DNA from: Salinicola peritrichatus
Lineage (GTDB): Bacteria > Pseudomonadota > Gammaproteobacteria > Pseudomonadales > Halomonadaceae
Direction: 5' to 3'
Assembly (NCBI RefSeq): GCF_003206715.1
Contig: NZ_PZJU01000041.1
Coordinates: 76,815-140,492, forward strand
Length of the DNA stretch: 63,678 nucleotides
Below the pieces are notes generated by a model. It saw only the letters and a program-made list of their open reading frames with translations. It was not told where the DNA came from and did not search any database. Of this stretch, positions 9,453 to 18,354 are shown piece by piece. Each line of letters opens with the position of its first letter. The stretch's first letter is position 1. Made by a program: the position numbers and the translations under genes.

Positions 9453-10553
9453 TCAGGCCAGGCGCATCAGCCAGCCGCGAGTATCCTCGCTGCGGCCGTA
9501 CTGGATATCGAGCAGACGCTTGCGCAGCTTGGCGCTGATCGCTTCGTCCGCGATTTCCGGCGTGACGATGCGGTCGTTTTCGGTGACCAATTGTCCAATC
9601 TGGGTGATGACGGCGGCGGTACCGCAGGCGAACACCTCGCTGATCTCGCCGCTGGCCACGCCCTCGCGCCACTCGTCGATGCTGATCGGTCGCTCCTCCG
9701 GGGTCAGGCCCTCGTCGCGCGCCAGTTCCAGGATCGAGTCGCGGGTGACGCCCTCGAGGATGGTGCCGGTCAGCGCCGGCGTGACCAGGCGGCCATCGCG
9801 GTAGACGAAGAATAGGTTCATGCCGCCGAGCTCTTCGATCCACTTGTTCTCCGCCGCGTCGAGGAACGCGACCTGATCGCAGCCGTGGCTTTCGGCCTCG
9901 GCCTGGGCCAGCAATGATGCCGCATAGTTGCCACCACACTTGGCGGCGCCGGTGCCGCCCGGTGCGGCGCGATTGTAATGCTGGGAGAGCCAGATCGAGA
10001 CCGGCTTGCCGCCGCCCTTGAAGTAGGAGGCGGCCGGCGAGGCGATCAGATAGTAATCGACCTCGGCCGCCGGCTTGACGCCCAGCGACTTGCCGTTGCC
10101 GATCATGAACGGGCGTAGGTACAGGCTGCACTCTTCGGTATCGTTCTTCGGCGTCGGCACCCAGGCGGCGTCCTGCGCCACCAGAGTCTTGAGCGAGCCT
10201 AGGAAGGTTTCGTCATCGAGCTCCGGCAGCGCCAGGCGACGAGCGGAGGCGCGGAAGCGTGCCGCGTTCTTCTCGGGGCGGAAGGTCCAGACCGAACCGT
10301 CGGCATGGCGATACGCCTTGATGCCCTCGAAGATCTCCTGACCATAGTGCAGCACCGGAGAGGCCGGGTCGATCAGCAGCGGCCCGTAGGGACGGATCTC
10401 GCCGCGCTGCCAGCCGCCCGACTTGGTCCAGCGTACGTGTACCATGTGGTCGGTGAAGTAGCGGCCGAAGCCCGGGTTGGCAAGAATCTCGTTGCGCAGA
10501 GCAGCATCGAGTGGATTGGATGAAAGGTGGGCTTCGAAACCTGAAGTGGACAC
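9453..10553 (-). CDS. ilvE: Branched-chain amino-acid aminotransferase (long, BCAT2-type)
   Basis: 366 aa PLP fold-type IV aminotransferase for the last step of Leu/Ile/Val synthesis. It has the long-form architecture of eukaryotic and many bacterial BCATs, about 55 residues more than E. coli IlvE. The PLP Lys is in GAAKCGGNYA near residue 205, and FEGIKAYR and EELGGMN are conserved. The start is GTG, with AGGAG 8 nt upstream. The 268 bp between it and pepA carry both genes' control regions and nothing else recognised. Confidence 0.94.
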   Translation of the reverse strand: MSTSGFEAHLSSNPLDAALRNEILANPGFGRYFTDHMVHVRWTKSGGWQRGEIRPYGPLLIDPASPVLHYGQEIFEGIKAYRHADGSVWTFRPEKNAARFRASARRLALPELDDETFLGSLKTLVAQDAAWVPTPKNDTEECSLYLRPFMIGNGKSLGVKPAAEVDYYLIASPAASYFKGGGKPVSIWLSQHYNRAAPGGTGAAKCGGNYAASLLAQAEAESHGCDQVAFLDAAENKWIEELGGMNLFFVYRDGRLVTPALTGTILEGVTRDSILELARDEGLTPEERPISIDEWREGVASGEISEVFACGTAAVITQIGQLVTENDRIVTPEIADEAISAKLRKRLLDIQYGRSEDTRGWLMRLA

Positions 10554-10821
10554 TGCGACTTCTCCTGACAGTCCATGATGCCTGACGACGCGAGCGGGGC
10601 GGCAGGCGGTCGATGACCTCGGTTGGGAACTGCCCGTTCGACGGGCAGCGGAACATTTAAATTAGCATGCAAAGCGTTGGCTGCGAAGAGGGCGGCGGCG
10701 GTTATCTCTGGCGCCCGATTCCGCGCCTGTCCCGGCGCCTGCGAGTTTCAGCGCCTGCCTGCGGCGAGCTGATATTTTCCCGCGTGGCGCCGCCGCTCTC
10801 CACGGCCAAACTCCACAATGA

Positions 10822-12339
10822 TCAGGCCTCCGGTGTGACCACCAGCTCGCTCTCGCGGTCCAGCAGATAGCGCGTCAGCAATCCTACCGGGCGGCCGCTG
10901 GCGCCTTTCTGCTTGCCGCTGTCCCAGCCGGTGCCGGCGATATCGAGATGCGCCCACGGATACTTGTCGGCGAAGCGTGACAGGAAGCAGGCGGCGGTAA
11001 TGCTGCCGGCCGGACGCCCGCCGATGTTGGCGAGATCGGCGAAGTTGGAGTCCAGCTGCTGCTGGTAGTCGTCCCACAGCGGCATGTGCCAGGCGCGATC
11101 CCAGGAGGACTCACCCGCTTCGAGCAGGTCCAGCGCGAGGTCGTCGTCATTGGAGAACAGGCCGCTGGCATGATCGCCCAGCGCGATGACGCAAGCGCCG
11201 GTGAGGGTGGCGATATCGACGACGCTGGCCGGTTCGAAGCGCTCGGCGTAGGTCAGCGCGTCGCACAGCACCAGGCGACCTTCGGCGTCGGTGTTGAGAA
11301 TCTCGACGGTCAGCCCCTTGAGCGTGGTGACGATATCGCCCGGCTTGATGGCGCGACCATCCGGCATGTTCTCGGCGCTGGCGACGATCGCGATCACGTT
11401 GAGCTTCGGCTTCAGTGCGATCACGCTTTTCATGGTGCCGAAGACGCTGGCGGCACCGCACATGTCGAACTTCATCTCGTCCATGCCGGCACCCGGCTTG
11501 AGCGAAATGCCGCCGGTATCGAAGGTGATGCCCTTGCCGACCAGAACGTGTGGCGACTCCTCGGCGTCGTCGGCACCCTGGTACTTCATCACGATCAGCT
11601 TGGAGGGTTCCGCACTGCCGCGACCCACGGCCAGCAATGAATGGGCACCAAGGGCTTCCAACGCGGCTTCGTCGAGAATTTCGACTGCCAGCGAGCCGGC
11701 GGATTCCGCGGCCAGCGTCTCGGCCTGATTGGCGAGGTACGTCGGGGTACAGATATTGCCGGGCAGATTGCCCAGGGTACGGGCCAGATTGATACCGTCG
11801 CCCAGCGCGGCGCCGATGCTCGCGCCTGCCTTGGCATTGTCGGCCTGCCCCGGTTCGCTCACTAGCAGTTCGATCCTGCTAAGCTGCGGTGACGGTGCCG
11901 AGGTCGACTTGCACTGAGTAAAGCGATAGACCGCGCGAGTCGCGGATTCCAAGGTCATCTGTGCATTCCAGGCGGTGTCGCGATCTTCGACTTCGGCATC
12001 GGCAAACGCTACCGCAGCGCTGTCGACCGGCAGCTTGGCCAGCGCGGTGAAGGCGGCATCGAGTGCCTTGCGCAGTGCGCCTTCGTTGAAGGCGTCGCGT
12101 TTGCCCAGGCCGACCAGCAGCAGCCGTTCGGTGGCGAGACCCGGCGCAAACGGAATGAGCTGAACATTGGCGAGCTCCGGGGTGAAATCGCCGCGCTCGA
12201 CGAGTTGCGCGATCAAGCGTTCGCTGGCGTCATCCAGCTTGGCGACGGCGGGCAGCAGGTCGCCATCCTCAAACAGCGGTACGACCAGACAGGCTGTTTC
12301 GACCTTGGCTGGATTGACGGTCAGTACGGAAAATTCCAT
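10822..12339 (-). CDS. pepA: Leucyl aminopeptidase (cytosol aminopeptidase A)
   Basis: 505 aa M17 dinuclear-metal aminopeptidase that forms hexamers. The family signature NTDAEGRL is present near residue 330, and the metal-binding KGITFDTGGISLKP stretch is near residue 260. In E. coli, PepA also binds DNA. The start ATG (MEFSVLTVN) has GGAG 8 nt upstream and was preferred over a 29-codon extension. It is divergent from lptF, the usual gammaproteobacterial arrangement. Confidence 0.96.
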   Translation of the reverse strand: MEFSVLTVNPAKVETACLVVPLFEDGDLLPAVAKLDDASERLIAQLVERGDFTPELANVQLIPFAPGLATERLLLVGLGKRDAFNEGALRKALDAAFTALAKLPVDSAAVAFADAEVEDRDTAWNAQMTLESATRAVYRFTQCKSTSAPSPQLSRIELLVSEPGQADNAKAGASIGAALGDGINLARTLGNLPGNICTPTYLANQAETLAAESAGSLAVEILDEAALEALGAHSLLAVGRGSAEPSKLIVMKYQGADDAEESPHVLVGKGITFDTGGISLKPGAGMDEMKFDMCGAASVFGTMKSVIALKPKLNVIAIVASAENMPDGRAIKPGDIVTTLKGLTVEILNTDAEGRLVLCDALTYAERFEPASVVDIATLTGACVIALGDHASGLFSNDDDLALDLLEAGESSWDRAWHMPLWDDYQQQLDSNFADLANIGGRPAGSITAACFLSRFADKYPWAHLDIAGTGWDSGKQKGASGRPVGLLTRYLLDRESELVVTPEA

Positions 12340-12540
12340 GACATCTCCACACGACAGAGGCTTCATCCACACCACCGACATCTCACGAAGAGACAAGGGC
12401 GAGCGGTTTCTGGATAATGCTGGCACGTCGCCAGCCTCGAACGTTTCTCAGTGTACGCAAAGCGGTGCCGTATTGCATGGACCGGCAACCGGCGTCGATA
12501 GGAAGACAGGCCAGCAAGGAAGCCATTTCGGGAGACACTT
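12340..12540. promoter_or_regulatory. Divergent promoter region pepA / lptF-lptG
   Basis: A 201-bp gap between divergent starts that must hold the promoters for both. The lptF side ends with GGGAGA about 6 nt before a TTG start. No confident sigma-70 hexamers were picked by eye. Confidence 0.5.
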
Positions 12541-13623
12541 TTGATTATTTTTCGTTATCTGACTCGCGAGATACTCACCACCATGGCCGCCGTTGCCGGC
12601 GTGCTGCTATTGGTGATCATGGGCAACCGCTTCATCAGCTACTTTACCGATGTGGCGCAAGGGGACTTTCCCGCCAGGCTGCTCGGCACCTTGATGCTGT
12701 ATCAGTTGCCGAACTTCATGCAGTTACTGCTGCCGCTGGCATTCTTTCTGGCTATCCTGCTGGCATACGGGCAGCTCTATCTCAACAGCGAAATCACCGT
12801 GCTGGCGGCCTGTGGCGTCAGCCCGCGCAAGCTGTTGCATGTGGCATTATGGCCCGCCGCGGTCGTGGCCCTGCTGGTAGGTGTCTGCAGTCTATGGTTG
12901 ACACCGGCCGGCCTGGTGCATAACGAGAGCATGCTGGATGATCAAAAGCAGAACGCCGATTTCAGTACACTGACGCCCGGACGTTTCCAGGAGCTTGGCG
13001 ATCGTACGGCATACACCGAGTCGCTCGGCGACGACGCCAGCCGCATGCAGGACCTGTTCATCGCCGAACAGGAGGAGCAGGCCAACGGCCCGCCGAGACA
13101 GGTCATCACGCGTGCTCGTAGCGGTTATCAGGCGACCGACCCGGAGACGGGCAGCCGTTATCTGGTTCTCAAGAACGGTTACCGTTACAGCGTCGTGCCG
13201 GGTAGTGCGGCGAGTGACCGCCTGCAGTTCGAGACCTATGCCATTCGCCTCGCCGGCGCCGCTACGACGCCGCAATACGACGACGTCGAACTATTATCCA
13301 CGCCCTCCCTGCTTGCCAGTGACGATCCGGAGGCCCGCGGGGCGCTTCAGTGGCGCGCCAGCCTGCCCTTGATGGTACTGATCCTGACCCTGATCGCGCT
13401 TCCGCTGTCACGCGCCAATCCACGCCACGGACGTTTTGCCAAGCTGCTGCCGTCGATCTTCCTGTATATCTGCTACATGAGCCTGCTGCTGGCGGCACAG
13501 AGCGCCATCGCCAGGGGGCAGTTGTCGGCGACGCTGGGGGTATGGCCGATCCATGTCGCTTTTCTCGCGTTCGGTTTATGGCTGAACCGAGGCCGACGTC
13601 CACGCAGGAGACGTGTCCTATGA
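12541..13623 (+). CDS. lptF: LPS export ABC transporter permease LptF
   Basis: 360 aa inner-membrane subunit of LptB2FG, which extracts LPS and drives it over the LptCA bridge. The N-terminal FRYLTREILTTM is typical. Three TM helices precede a beta-jellyroll periplasmic domain (residues ~125-260) and three follow it. The start is TTG with a GGGAGA site. The TGA stop overlaps the lptG ATG (ATGA), so translation is coupled. Confidence 0.95.
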   Translation: MIIFRYLTREILTTMAAVAGVLLLVIMGNRFISYFTDVAQGDFPARLLGTLMLYQLPNFMQLLLPLAFFLAILLAYGQLYLNSEITVLAACGVSPRKLLHVALWPAAVVALLVGVCSLWLTPAGLVHNESMLDDQKQNADFSTLTPGRFQELGDRTAYTESLGDDASRMQDLFIAEQEEQANGPPRQVITRARSGYQATDPETGSRYLVLKNGYRYSVVPGSAASDRLQFETYAIRLAGAATTPQYDDVELLSTPSLLASDDPEARGALQWRASLPLMVLILTLIALPLSRANPRHGRFAKLLPSIFLYICYMSLLLAAQSAIARGQLSATLGVWPIHVAFLAFGLWLNRGRRPRRRRVL

Positions 13624-14678
13624 ACCTTATCGACCGCTACACTGCGCGAAACGTGCTTGCCGCGATGTTGGTCGTTCAGGTCCTTCTGATGGGGCTGGAT
13701 CTGGTGATCAACTACATTTCCGGGCTCGATGACGTGGAAAACCATTACGGTGCTTTCGAGGTGCTGTTGTACACCCTCATGCGGCTGCCGTGGCGCTTTT
13801 ATCAATACGCACCGGTGGGTGTCCTGCTCGGCGGGTTGATCGGGCTGGGTGCGATGGCATCGAATAACGAGCTGACCGCGATGCGCGCGGCGGGATGGTC
13901 GCTGGCACGCATCATCTGGGCGGTGATGAAGCCGCTCGGAGTGGTGATCCTGCTGACCATGGCGGTCGGCGAATACGTTGCACCGAGTACCGAGCAGTAT
14001 GCCAAGTCATGGCGGGCGGAACAGCGCCAGGGGGATAATGGCCTGGCTGAACAGGACGGCGGCTGGCAGCGTGAAGGCAACGATTTCTACCGATTCGCCT
14101 CGATGCGCTCCGATAATACCGTGATCGGCGTCCTACGCTACCATTTTGACGGCCAACGCCTGGAGAGTGCCCTGCATGCCGAGCGCGCCGTGCCGATGAA
14201 AGGCGGATGGCAGTTGCAGAACGTACAGGAGACCCATTTCGAGCCAGACCGTACCGTAACCGACACCTATGCCAGCGAGCCCTGGCGGACATCGCTCGAT
14301 CCGAAACTACTCAAGCAGATCATCACCGACCAGGACAGTCAGTCGATCGCCGATCTGTGGCGCTATGGCCGCTATCTCAATGCTCAGGGCACCGACGCCA
14401 CCGATACTTGGCTGTATTTCTGGCAGAAGCTGCTGCAGCCGCTGGTGCTGGCAGGGCTGATGCTGGTCGCCGTCTCGTTCGTGTTCGGACCGCTCAGAAG
14501 CGCTGCCGCCGGCACGCGGGTGTTCTATGGCACCCTCGTCGGTTTGTCGTTCAAATACCTGCAGGACCTGCTCGGCCCGGCCTCGACGATCTTCGGCTTC
14601 TCGCCGATCTGGGTGGTACTGACGCCCACGCTGGCCTGTTTCCTGCTTGGCTGTTTCCTGCTCAGGCGGGCAGGTTAA
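13620..14678 (+). CDS. lptG: LPS export ABC transporter permease LptG
   Basis: 352 aa partner of LptF. It has the MNLIDRYTARNVL N-terminus, six predicted TM helices, and a periplasmic jellyroll (about residues 120-260) with the EGNDFYRFA strand. SFVFGPLRSA near residue 285 is conserved. Its ATG overlaps the lptF stop by 4 nt. Confidence 0.95.
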   Translation: MNLIDRYTARNVLAAMLVVQVLLMGLDLVINYISGLDDVENHYGAFEVLLYTLMRLPWRFYQYAPVGVLLGGLIGLGAMASNNELTAMRAAGWSLARIIWAVMKPLGVVILLTMAVGEYVAPSTEQYAKSWRAEQRQGDNGLAEQDGGWQREGNDFYRFASMRSDNTVIGVLRYHFDGQRLESALHAERAVPMKGGWQLQNVQETHFEPDRTVTDTYASEPWRTSLDPKLLKQIITDQDSQSIADLWRYGRYLNAQGTDATDTWLYFWQKLLQPLVLAGLMLVAVSFVFGPLRSAAAGTRVFYGTLVGLSFKYLQDLLGPASTIFGFSPIWVVLTPTLACFLLGCFLLRRAG

Positions 14679-14710
14679 CTCGCTTTTTCTTCATGTCCTT
14701 CCGTGATCCC

Positions 14711-14749
14711 TCAGCGGGGAATCGTCATAAGCTGATGATTTCCCGCTGA
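14711..14749. terminator. Long stem-loop after lptG
   Basis: Arms TCAGCGGGGAATCGTCA and TGATGATTTCCCGCTGA pair over 17 positions (two G-U) around the loop TAAGC. There is no U-tract. It may terminate lptFG or stabilise the transcript end. Confidence 0.5.
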
Positions 14750-14874
14750 ACGGTTATCTCTTGTGCCATGCAACCCCCTGTGCGGCTGCCCTCAGGGCGG
14801 CGTGCTTGTGCCCGTCGGTAGCTGTATATTAAGGAAACATTAAGGCGTTACTGATCCGGCGAAGAGTCGATGGA

Positions 14875-15945
14875 ATGATAACGGGTGCAAGGCGAGAGGG
14901 GGCTCGGTGGCCCCGGCCGCAGTTTTTGACTGCACGCAGCGACGGACCGGTGGCATTTTCCGATTCGGGATGGCGCTGGTGGCTTATCGAAGGGCATGCA
15001 GCGCTACCGGCCCGGACGATCGATCATTATTTCCGTACCGGAGATTCGTCCGGCATTACGCTATTACGTGAGAAAGCGGCGAAATCGCGTCGCTTCTATC
15101 GTATCGCGCCGACGACCCTGCCGGATTCACCGCACTATTTTGCCAAGCAGATGACATTGCCGCCGCGCAAGCGCCTGGGCGCACTGCTGGGCCGCAGCAA
15201 CCCTTTGGTAGGGTATAGCCATGGCACGGCGGAACTGTCACACAACCTGGCCTTGAACGAGCAGACGGCGCACGGTGTCAGGGCCTTTGCCTTTGGCGAA
15301 TATTTCCGTGGTGGCCTGCCTGTTCAGCAGGTACTGCTACAGGAATATCTGGTGGATTGGCAGCCGTTCGATGCTGTCTGGAAATTGCATGAAGATAATG
15401 CAACGCTGCGTAGGACGTTGCTGTTACAGTTTTTCGACATGCTTGTATCGCTGCGCGATACCGGTATCAGTCATCTCGATCTCCACCCCGGCAATGTCAT
15501 GGTTTCACCTGATCTACAGGCTCCCCTGCGGGCGATCGATTGCGGGCAGATGAGCATGGAAGCCGACCCTGCCATCTCGGCGGCGCTGCACCTGGGCGTG
15601 TTTCTGCATGAGCTCAACGGCAAGCGTGCCTCGCCGGCACCTGAGCTCGAGGATGGCGCTTGCAGGCTGCTGTACGGGCTTGTGGGCGCCGAAGCCGGTT
15701 TTGCCACCGCCGAACGGCTGTTACCGCTGCTGGTGCGCCACTCGACCAAAAAGCCGTTCTCAAGACGCCGGTTGCTGCGGCACAAGCCGGATAAGCTCAA
15801 GCTCGACGCCGTCGAGAAGCAACTGCATAAACTGTCACAGCGCCGCCGTCTGCCAGCGCCTGCCGCTCATGCGCCCGGCATCGCCAGTAGACAGGAACAG
15901 CGACTGATTGCCTCCCTCGATGACATGGTGACCGCGATGCGCTGA
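14875..15945 (+). CDS. Lipopolysaccharide core kinase-like protein (WaaP/Kdo kinase superfamily)
   Basis: 356 aa. The catalytic loop HLDLHPGNVMV near residue 200 has the HxDxxxxN pattern of the RIO/WaaP-type kinases. The metal-binding position is IDCGQM, i.e. D-C-G rather than D-F-G, as seen in some LPS heptose/Kdo kinases. The C-terminal ~80 residues are basic. It lies directly downstream of lptFG and next to glycosyltransferases, so phosphorylation of an inner-core sugar is the likely role. No membrane segment is seen. Confidence 0.75.
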   Translation: MITGARREGARWPRPQFLTARSDGPVAFSDSGWRWWLIEGHAALPARTIDHYFRTGDSSGITLLREKAAKSRRFYRIAPTTLPDSPHYFAKQMTLPPRKRLGALLGRSNPLVGYSHGTAELSHNLALNEQTAHGVRAFAFGEYFRGGLPVQQVLLQEYLVDWQPFDAVWKLHEDNATLRRTLLLQFFDMLVSLRDTGISHLDLHPGNVMVSPDLQAPLRAIDCGQMSMEADPAISAALHLGVFLHELNGKRASPAPELEDGACRLLYGLVGAEAGFATAERLLPLLVRHSTKKPFSRRRLLRHKPDKLKLDAVEKQLHKLSQRRRLPAPAAHAPGIASRQEQRLIASLDDMVTAMR

Positions 15946-15955
15946 TTGAGCGTAG

Positions 15956-16672
15956 TCAGGCGGCGGGTTTGAACAGGCCCTTGAGCGTCTTGGATAGCTG
16001 CTTGATCGGGCGGCGTTCGTTGATGACCACGATGAACACCTTGCGGTAATATCCCGGCGGACAGCTGATCTCACGCACGCCGTGCCAGGAGTTGCCGCGG
16101 CGGGTGAACAGCAGGCTGTAGTTGCCCATCGCATGCGACTCGGTCGCGCTGTCGAAATCCTCGAATGCCGGCGCGCTTTTGCTATCGAAGCGACCGCCGT
16201 CATCGAGCACCACGGTCTGCCCGCCCCATTCCGGCTGCCAGTCGTCTTCGGTATTGAAGTAGAAGATATGTGAGCCCAGCTTTTCGCGGGCATCGCAGTG
16301 CGGCGAGACCGAGCAGCTGGCCGGCGTATAGTGCCAGTGAAAGCGCAGGTTGAAGGCGCGCGTGCCGAGCATGCGCGCCATGAACTGTCGATAGTCCGGG
16401 CCGGTCAGCTCTTGCATGAACGCTTGCCAGTGCGGCGAGAGTTCAAGCCCCGGCGAATACTCCAACGCCAGACGGTCATGGGGCTGCTGACCGTGACGAC
16501 GCTGCTTGCCGAAGACTTTCTCGAATCGCTCGGCGGCGGGCAGGGTTTCACGCAGCGCCGCGTAACCTTCATCGGTCAGCAGGCCCGCCGGATTGGCCCA
16601 CGGGTAGGGATGCTGCTGCTGGAACGCCTTGGCATCCATGCGCGCCAGCGCCTCGAAATCCAGATAGCGCAT
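15956..16672 (-). CDS. 2-oxoglutarate/Fe(II)-dependent oxygenase family protein
   Basis: 238 aa. The double-stranded beta-helix iron ligands are visible: SPHCDA (HxD, near residue 128) and a distal NSWHGVRE His near residue 200. A following Arg (YYRKVF) could bind 2-oxoglutarate. Such proteins hydroxylate amino acids, lipids or sugars. Placed between an LPS kinase and glycosyltransferases, an LPS-modifying function is possible but only inferred. Confidence 0.75.
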   Translation of the reverse strand: MRYLDFEALARMDAKAFQQQHPYPWANPAGLLTDEGYAALRETLPAAERFEKVFGKQRRHGQQPHDRLALEYSPGLELSPHWQAFMQELTGPDYRQFMARMLGTRAFNLRFHWHYTPASCSVSPHCDAREKLGSHIFYFNTEDDWQPEWGGQTVVLDDGGRFDSKSAPAFEDFDSATESHAMGNYSLLFTRRGNSWHGVREISCPPGYYRKVFIVVINERRPIKQLSKTLKGLFKPAA

Positions 16673-16753
16673 GATGTGCTCCTTCCCTTATCAATTAACG
16701 CGAAAAACCTCGTACTTCTAGTGCGAGGATGGATGGGGCCGCCCAGGTAGCGT

Positions 16754-16770
16754 GGGACGCGAAGCGTCCC
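16754..16770. repeat. Left-end hairpin of the IS200/IS605 element
   Basis: A 7-bp stem GGGACGC/GCGTCCC with GAA loop lies immediately after the tnpA stop codon. Such hairpins are recognised by the TnpA dimer. Confidence 0.6.
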
Positions 16771-17187
16771 CTATTCCGGCCTTGTCTGCTGCTCAATGTA
16801 TTGCTTGACGACACTCAGCGGCGCTCCGCCGACGCTTCCCGCAAAATAGCTGGGACTCCACAACGCATTTTTCCTGTAGGCGGGCTGTACCAATTCGGGG
16901 TGCAACAGCTTCATCCGCCTGCTCGAAACACCCTTCAGGCTGTTCACCAGCTTTGAGATCGCCACCTTGGGTGGGAAATTGACCAGCAAGTGAACATGAT
17001 CGGTTTCGCCATTGAATTGCTTTAGTTCGGCCTCGAAGTCCTGGCATACCCGCTTGAACAGGCTTTCAAGGGAATGGAGATGCGCATCATTGAATACCTT
17101 GCCACGATATTTAGTCACAAAGACCAAGTGGGCGTGCATCTCAAAAACGCAGTGCCTGCCAGTTCTGATTGAGTTGATTTTGTCCAT
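16771..17187 (-). CDS. tnpA: IS200/IS605 transposase TnpA (Y1 HUH)
   Basis: 138 aa. It has the HUH motif in DHVHLLVNF near residue 65 and the catalytic Tyr in SVVKQYIEQQ near residue 129. The start FEMHAHLVFVTKYR is characteristic of the family. It nicks and rejoins single-stranded DNA at the element ends. It is divergent from tnpB with 21 bp between starts. Confidence 0.95.
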   Translation of the reverse strand: MDKINSIRTGRHCVFEMHAHLVFVTKYRGKVFNDAHLHSLESLFKRVCQDFEAELKQFNGETDHVHLLVNFPPKVAISKLVNSLKGVSSRRMKLLHPELVQPAYRKNALWSPSYFAGSVGGAPLSVVKQYIEQQTRPE

Positions 17188-17208
17188 AGACCCAGTATAC
17201 TCAAAGCC

Positions 17209-18300
17209 ATGAAGCAGACCAAGACATTAAAAGTTCGCGTGAAAGACAAGCACGCCGCCCAGCTTAACCGCATGGCGCGCAGCGTGAACTTCGTCTGGAA
17301 CTACCTCAACGAACTGAGTTTACGCGCCATCCGTGAGCGCGGTCTGTTTCTGTCGGCCTACGATCTACATCCGTATACCAAGGACGCAGGCAAGGAACTT
17401 GGCCTGCATAGTCAGACGCTGCAGTGTATCGCCGCCGAATACGTCACCCGTCGCAAGCAGTTCAAGAAGTCTCGACTTAATTGGCGCAAGTCGCGTGGCG
17501 TGCATCGCTCCCTCGGCTGGATACCGGTCAATACCGGCGCGGCCAAGTGGAAGAACGGTCAGGTATTCCACAACGGCAGCTACTTCAAGGTGTGGGATAG
17601 CTACGGTTTGTCCAACTACAAGTTCCGCTCGGCATCCTTCAATGAAGACGCTCGCGGGCGTTGGTATTTCAACGTGGTGGTTGATGCCGAGGTTAAGCCA
17701 TCAACTGGACAAGGCTCGGTAGGCATCGACCTTGGGTTGAAAGACGTGGCGACCTGTAGCGATGGCGCAAAGCTGGAAAATGGGCGTTTCTATCGCGGCA
17801 TGGAAGACAAGCTGGCAATAGCTCAACGCAGCCGTAACAAGAAACGCACCCGCGCCATTCACGCCAAGATTGCCAATCGCCGCAAGAATGCCTTGCACAA
17901 GTTCTCTCGCCGTCTGGTCAACCAGTACGGTGAAATCATCGTGGGCGATGTCAGCTCACAGAAACTCGCCAAGACCAAAATGGCCAAGTCCGTGCTCGAT
18001 GCCGGGTGGGGCCAGTTGGAGACGATGCTGGAATATAAATGCGCTCACGCAGGCATCGTGTTCAAGGTAGTTGGCGAGCGGAACACCACCCGCACCTGTT
18101 CGGCTTGCGGCTCGCTCAGCGGGCCACAAGGCGTCAACGGGTTGCGAATAAGAGACTGGGAGTGCGTGGAATGTGGTGTGCTCCACGACCGGGACGTAAA
18201 TGCGGCTCGGAATATCCTCAGTCTCGCGGCGGGGCATCGCCGTCCAGAAGTGGGAATCCCCGGGCTAAAGCCCGGGGAGGATGTCAAGCCTCGTCAATGA
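17209..18300 (+). CDS. tnpB: IS200/IS605 TnpB, RNA-guided nuclease (OrfB)
   Basis: 363 aa. It has an N-terminal helix-turn-helix part, then a RuvC-like core. The first catalytic Asp is in VGIDLGLKDVA near residue 175, a Glu/Asp-containing EIIVGDVSSQ near residue 245, and the last Asp in HDRDVNAARNIL. The zinc finger CSACG...CVECG is intact. TnpB proteins cleave DNA guided by an omega-RNA made from the element's right end, which here overlaps the 3' end of this gene. All RuvC and zinc residues are present, so it may be active. Confidence 0.93.
   Translation: MKQTKTLKVRVKDKHAAQLNRMARSVNFVWNYLNELSLRAIRERGLFLSAYDLHPYTKDAGKELGLHSQTLQCIAAEYVTRRKQFKKSRLNWRKSRGVHRSLGWIPVNTGAAKWKNGQVFHNGSYFKVWDSYGLSNYKFRSASFNEDARGRWYFNVVVDAEVKPSTGQGSVGIDLGLKDVATCSDGAKLENGRFYRGMEDKLAIAQRSRNKKRTRAIHAKIANRRKNALHKFSRRLVNQYGEIIVGDVSSQKLAKTKMAKSVLDAGWGQLETMLEYKCAHAGIVFKVVGERNTTRTCSACGSLSGPQGVNGLRIRDWECVECGVLHDRDVNAARNILSLAAGHRRPEVGIPGLKPGEDVKPRQ
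18258..18277. repeat. Right-end hairpin / probable omega-RNA stem
   Basis: An 8-bp perfect stem CCCCGGGC/GCCCGGGG with TAAA loop, inside the last codons of tnpB. The omega-RNA guide would be read from sequence just past this point, in the 18290-18320 flank. Confidence 0.6.
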
Positions 18301-18354
18301 GCAGGTTGCATATCCTGCCGTAACAGCGATGGTGTTGTCGCGCTCACGTTGGCA

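Larger units (their letters stand above)
16700..18286. mobile_element. IS200/IS605-family insertion sequence (divergent tnpA and tnpB)
   Basis: An intact-looking element of about 1.6 kb. The left side carries hairpin CCTCGTAC-TTCTA-GTGCGAGG (16708-16728) and a second, GGGACGC-GAA-GCGTCCC, right after the tnpA stop. The right side carries CCCCGGGC-TAAA-GCCCGGGG (18258-18277), followed by GAGGATGTCAA, a typical IS200/605 right end. There are no terminal inverted repeats or target duplications, as expected for single-strand 'peel and paste' elements. The exact termini are estimates. Confidence 0.85.

Noticed and set aside
8488-10131. A 547-codon minus-strand frame overlapping ilvE and the SDR in another frame.
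   Set aside because: Low-complexity, Arg/Gly-rich translation; the overlapping frames have full family motifs.
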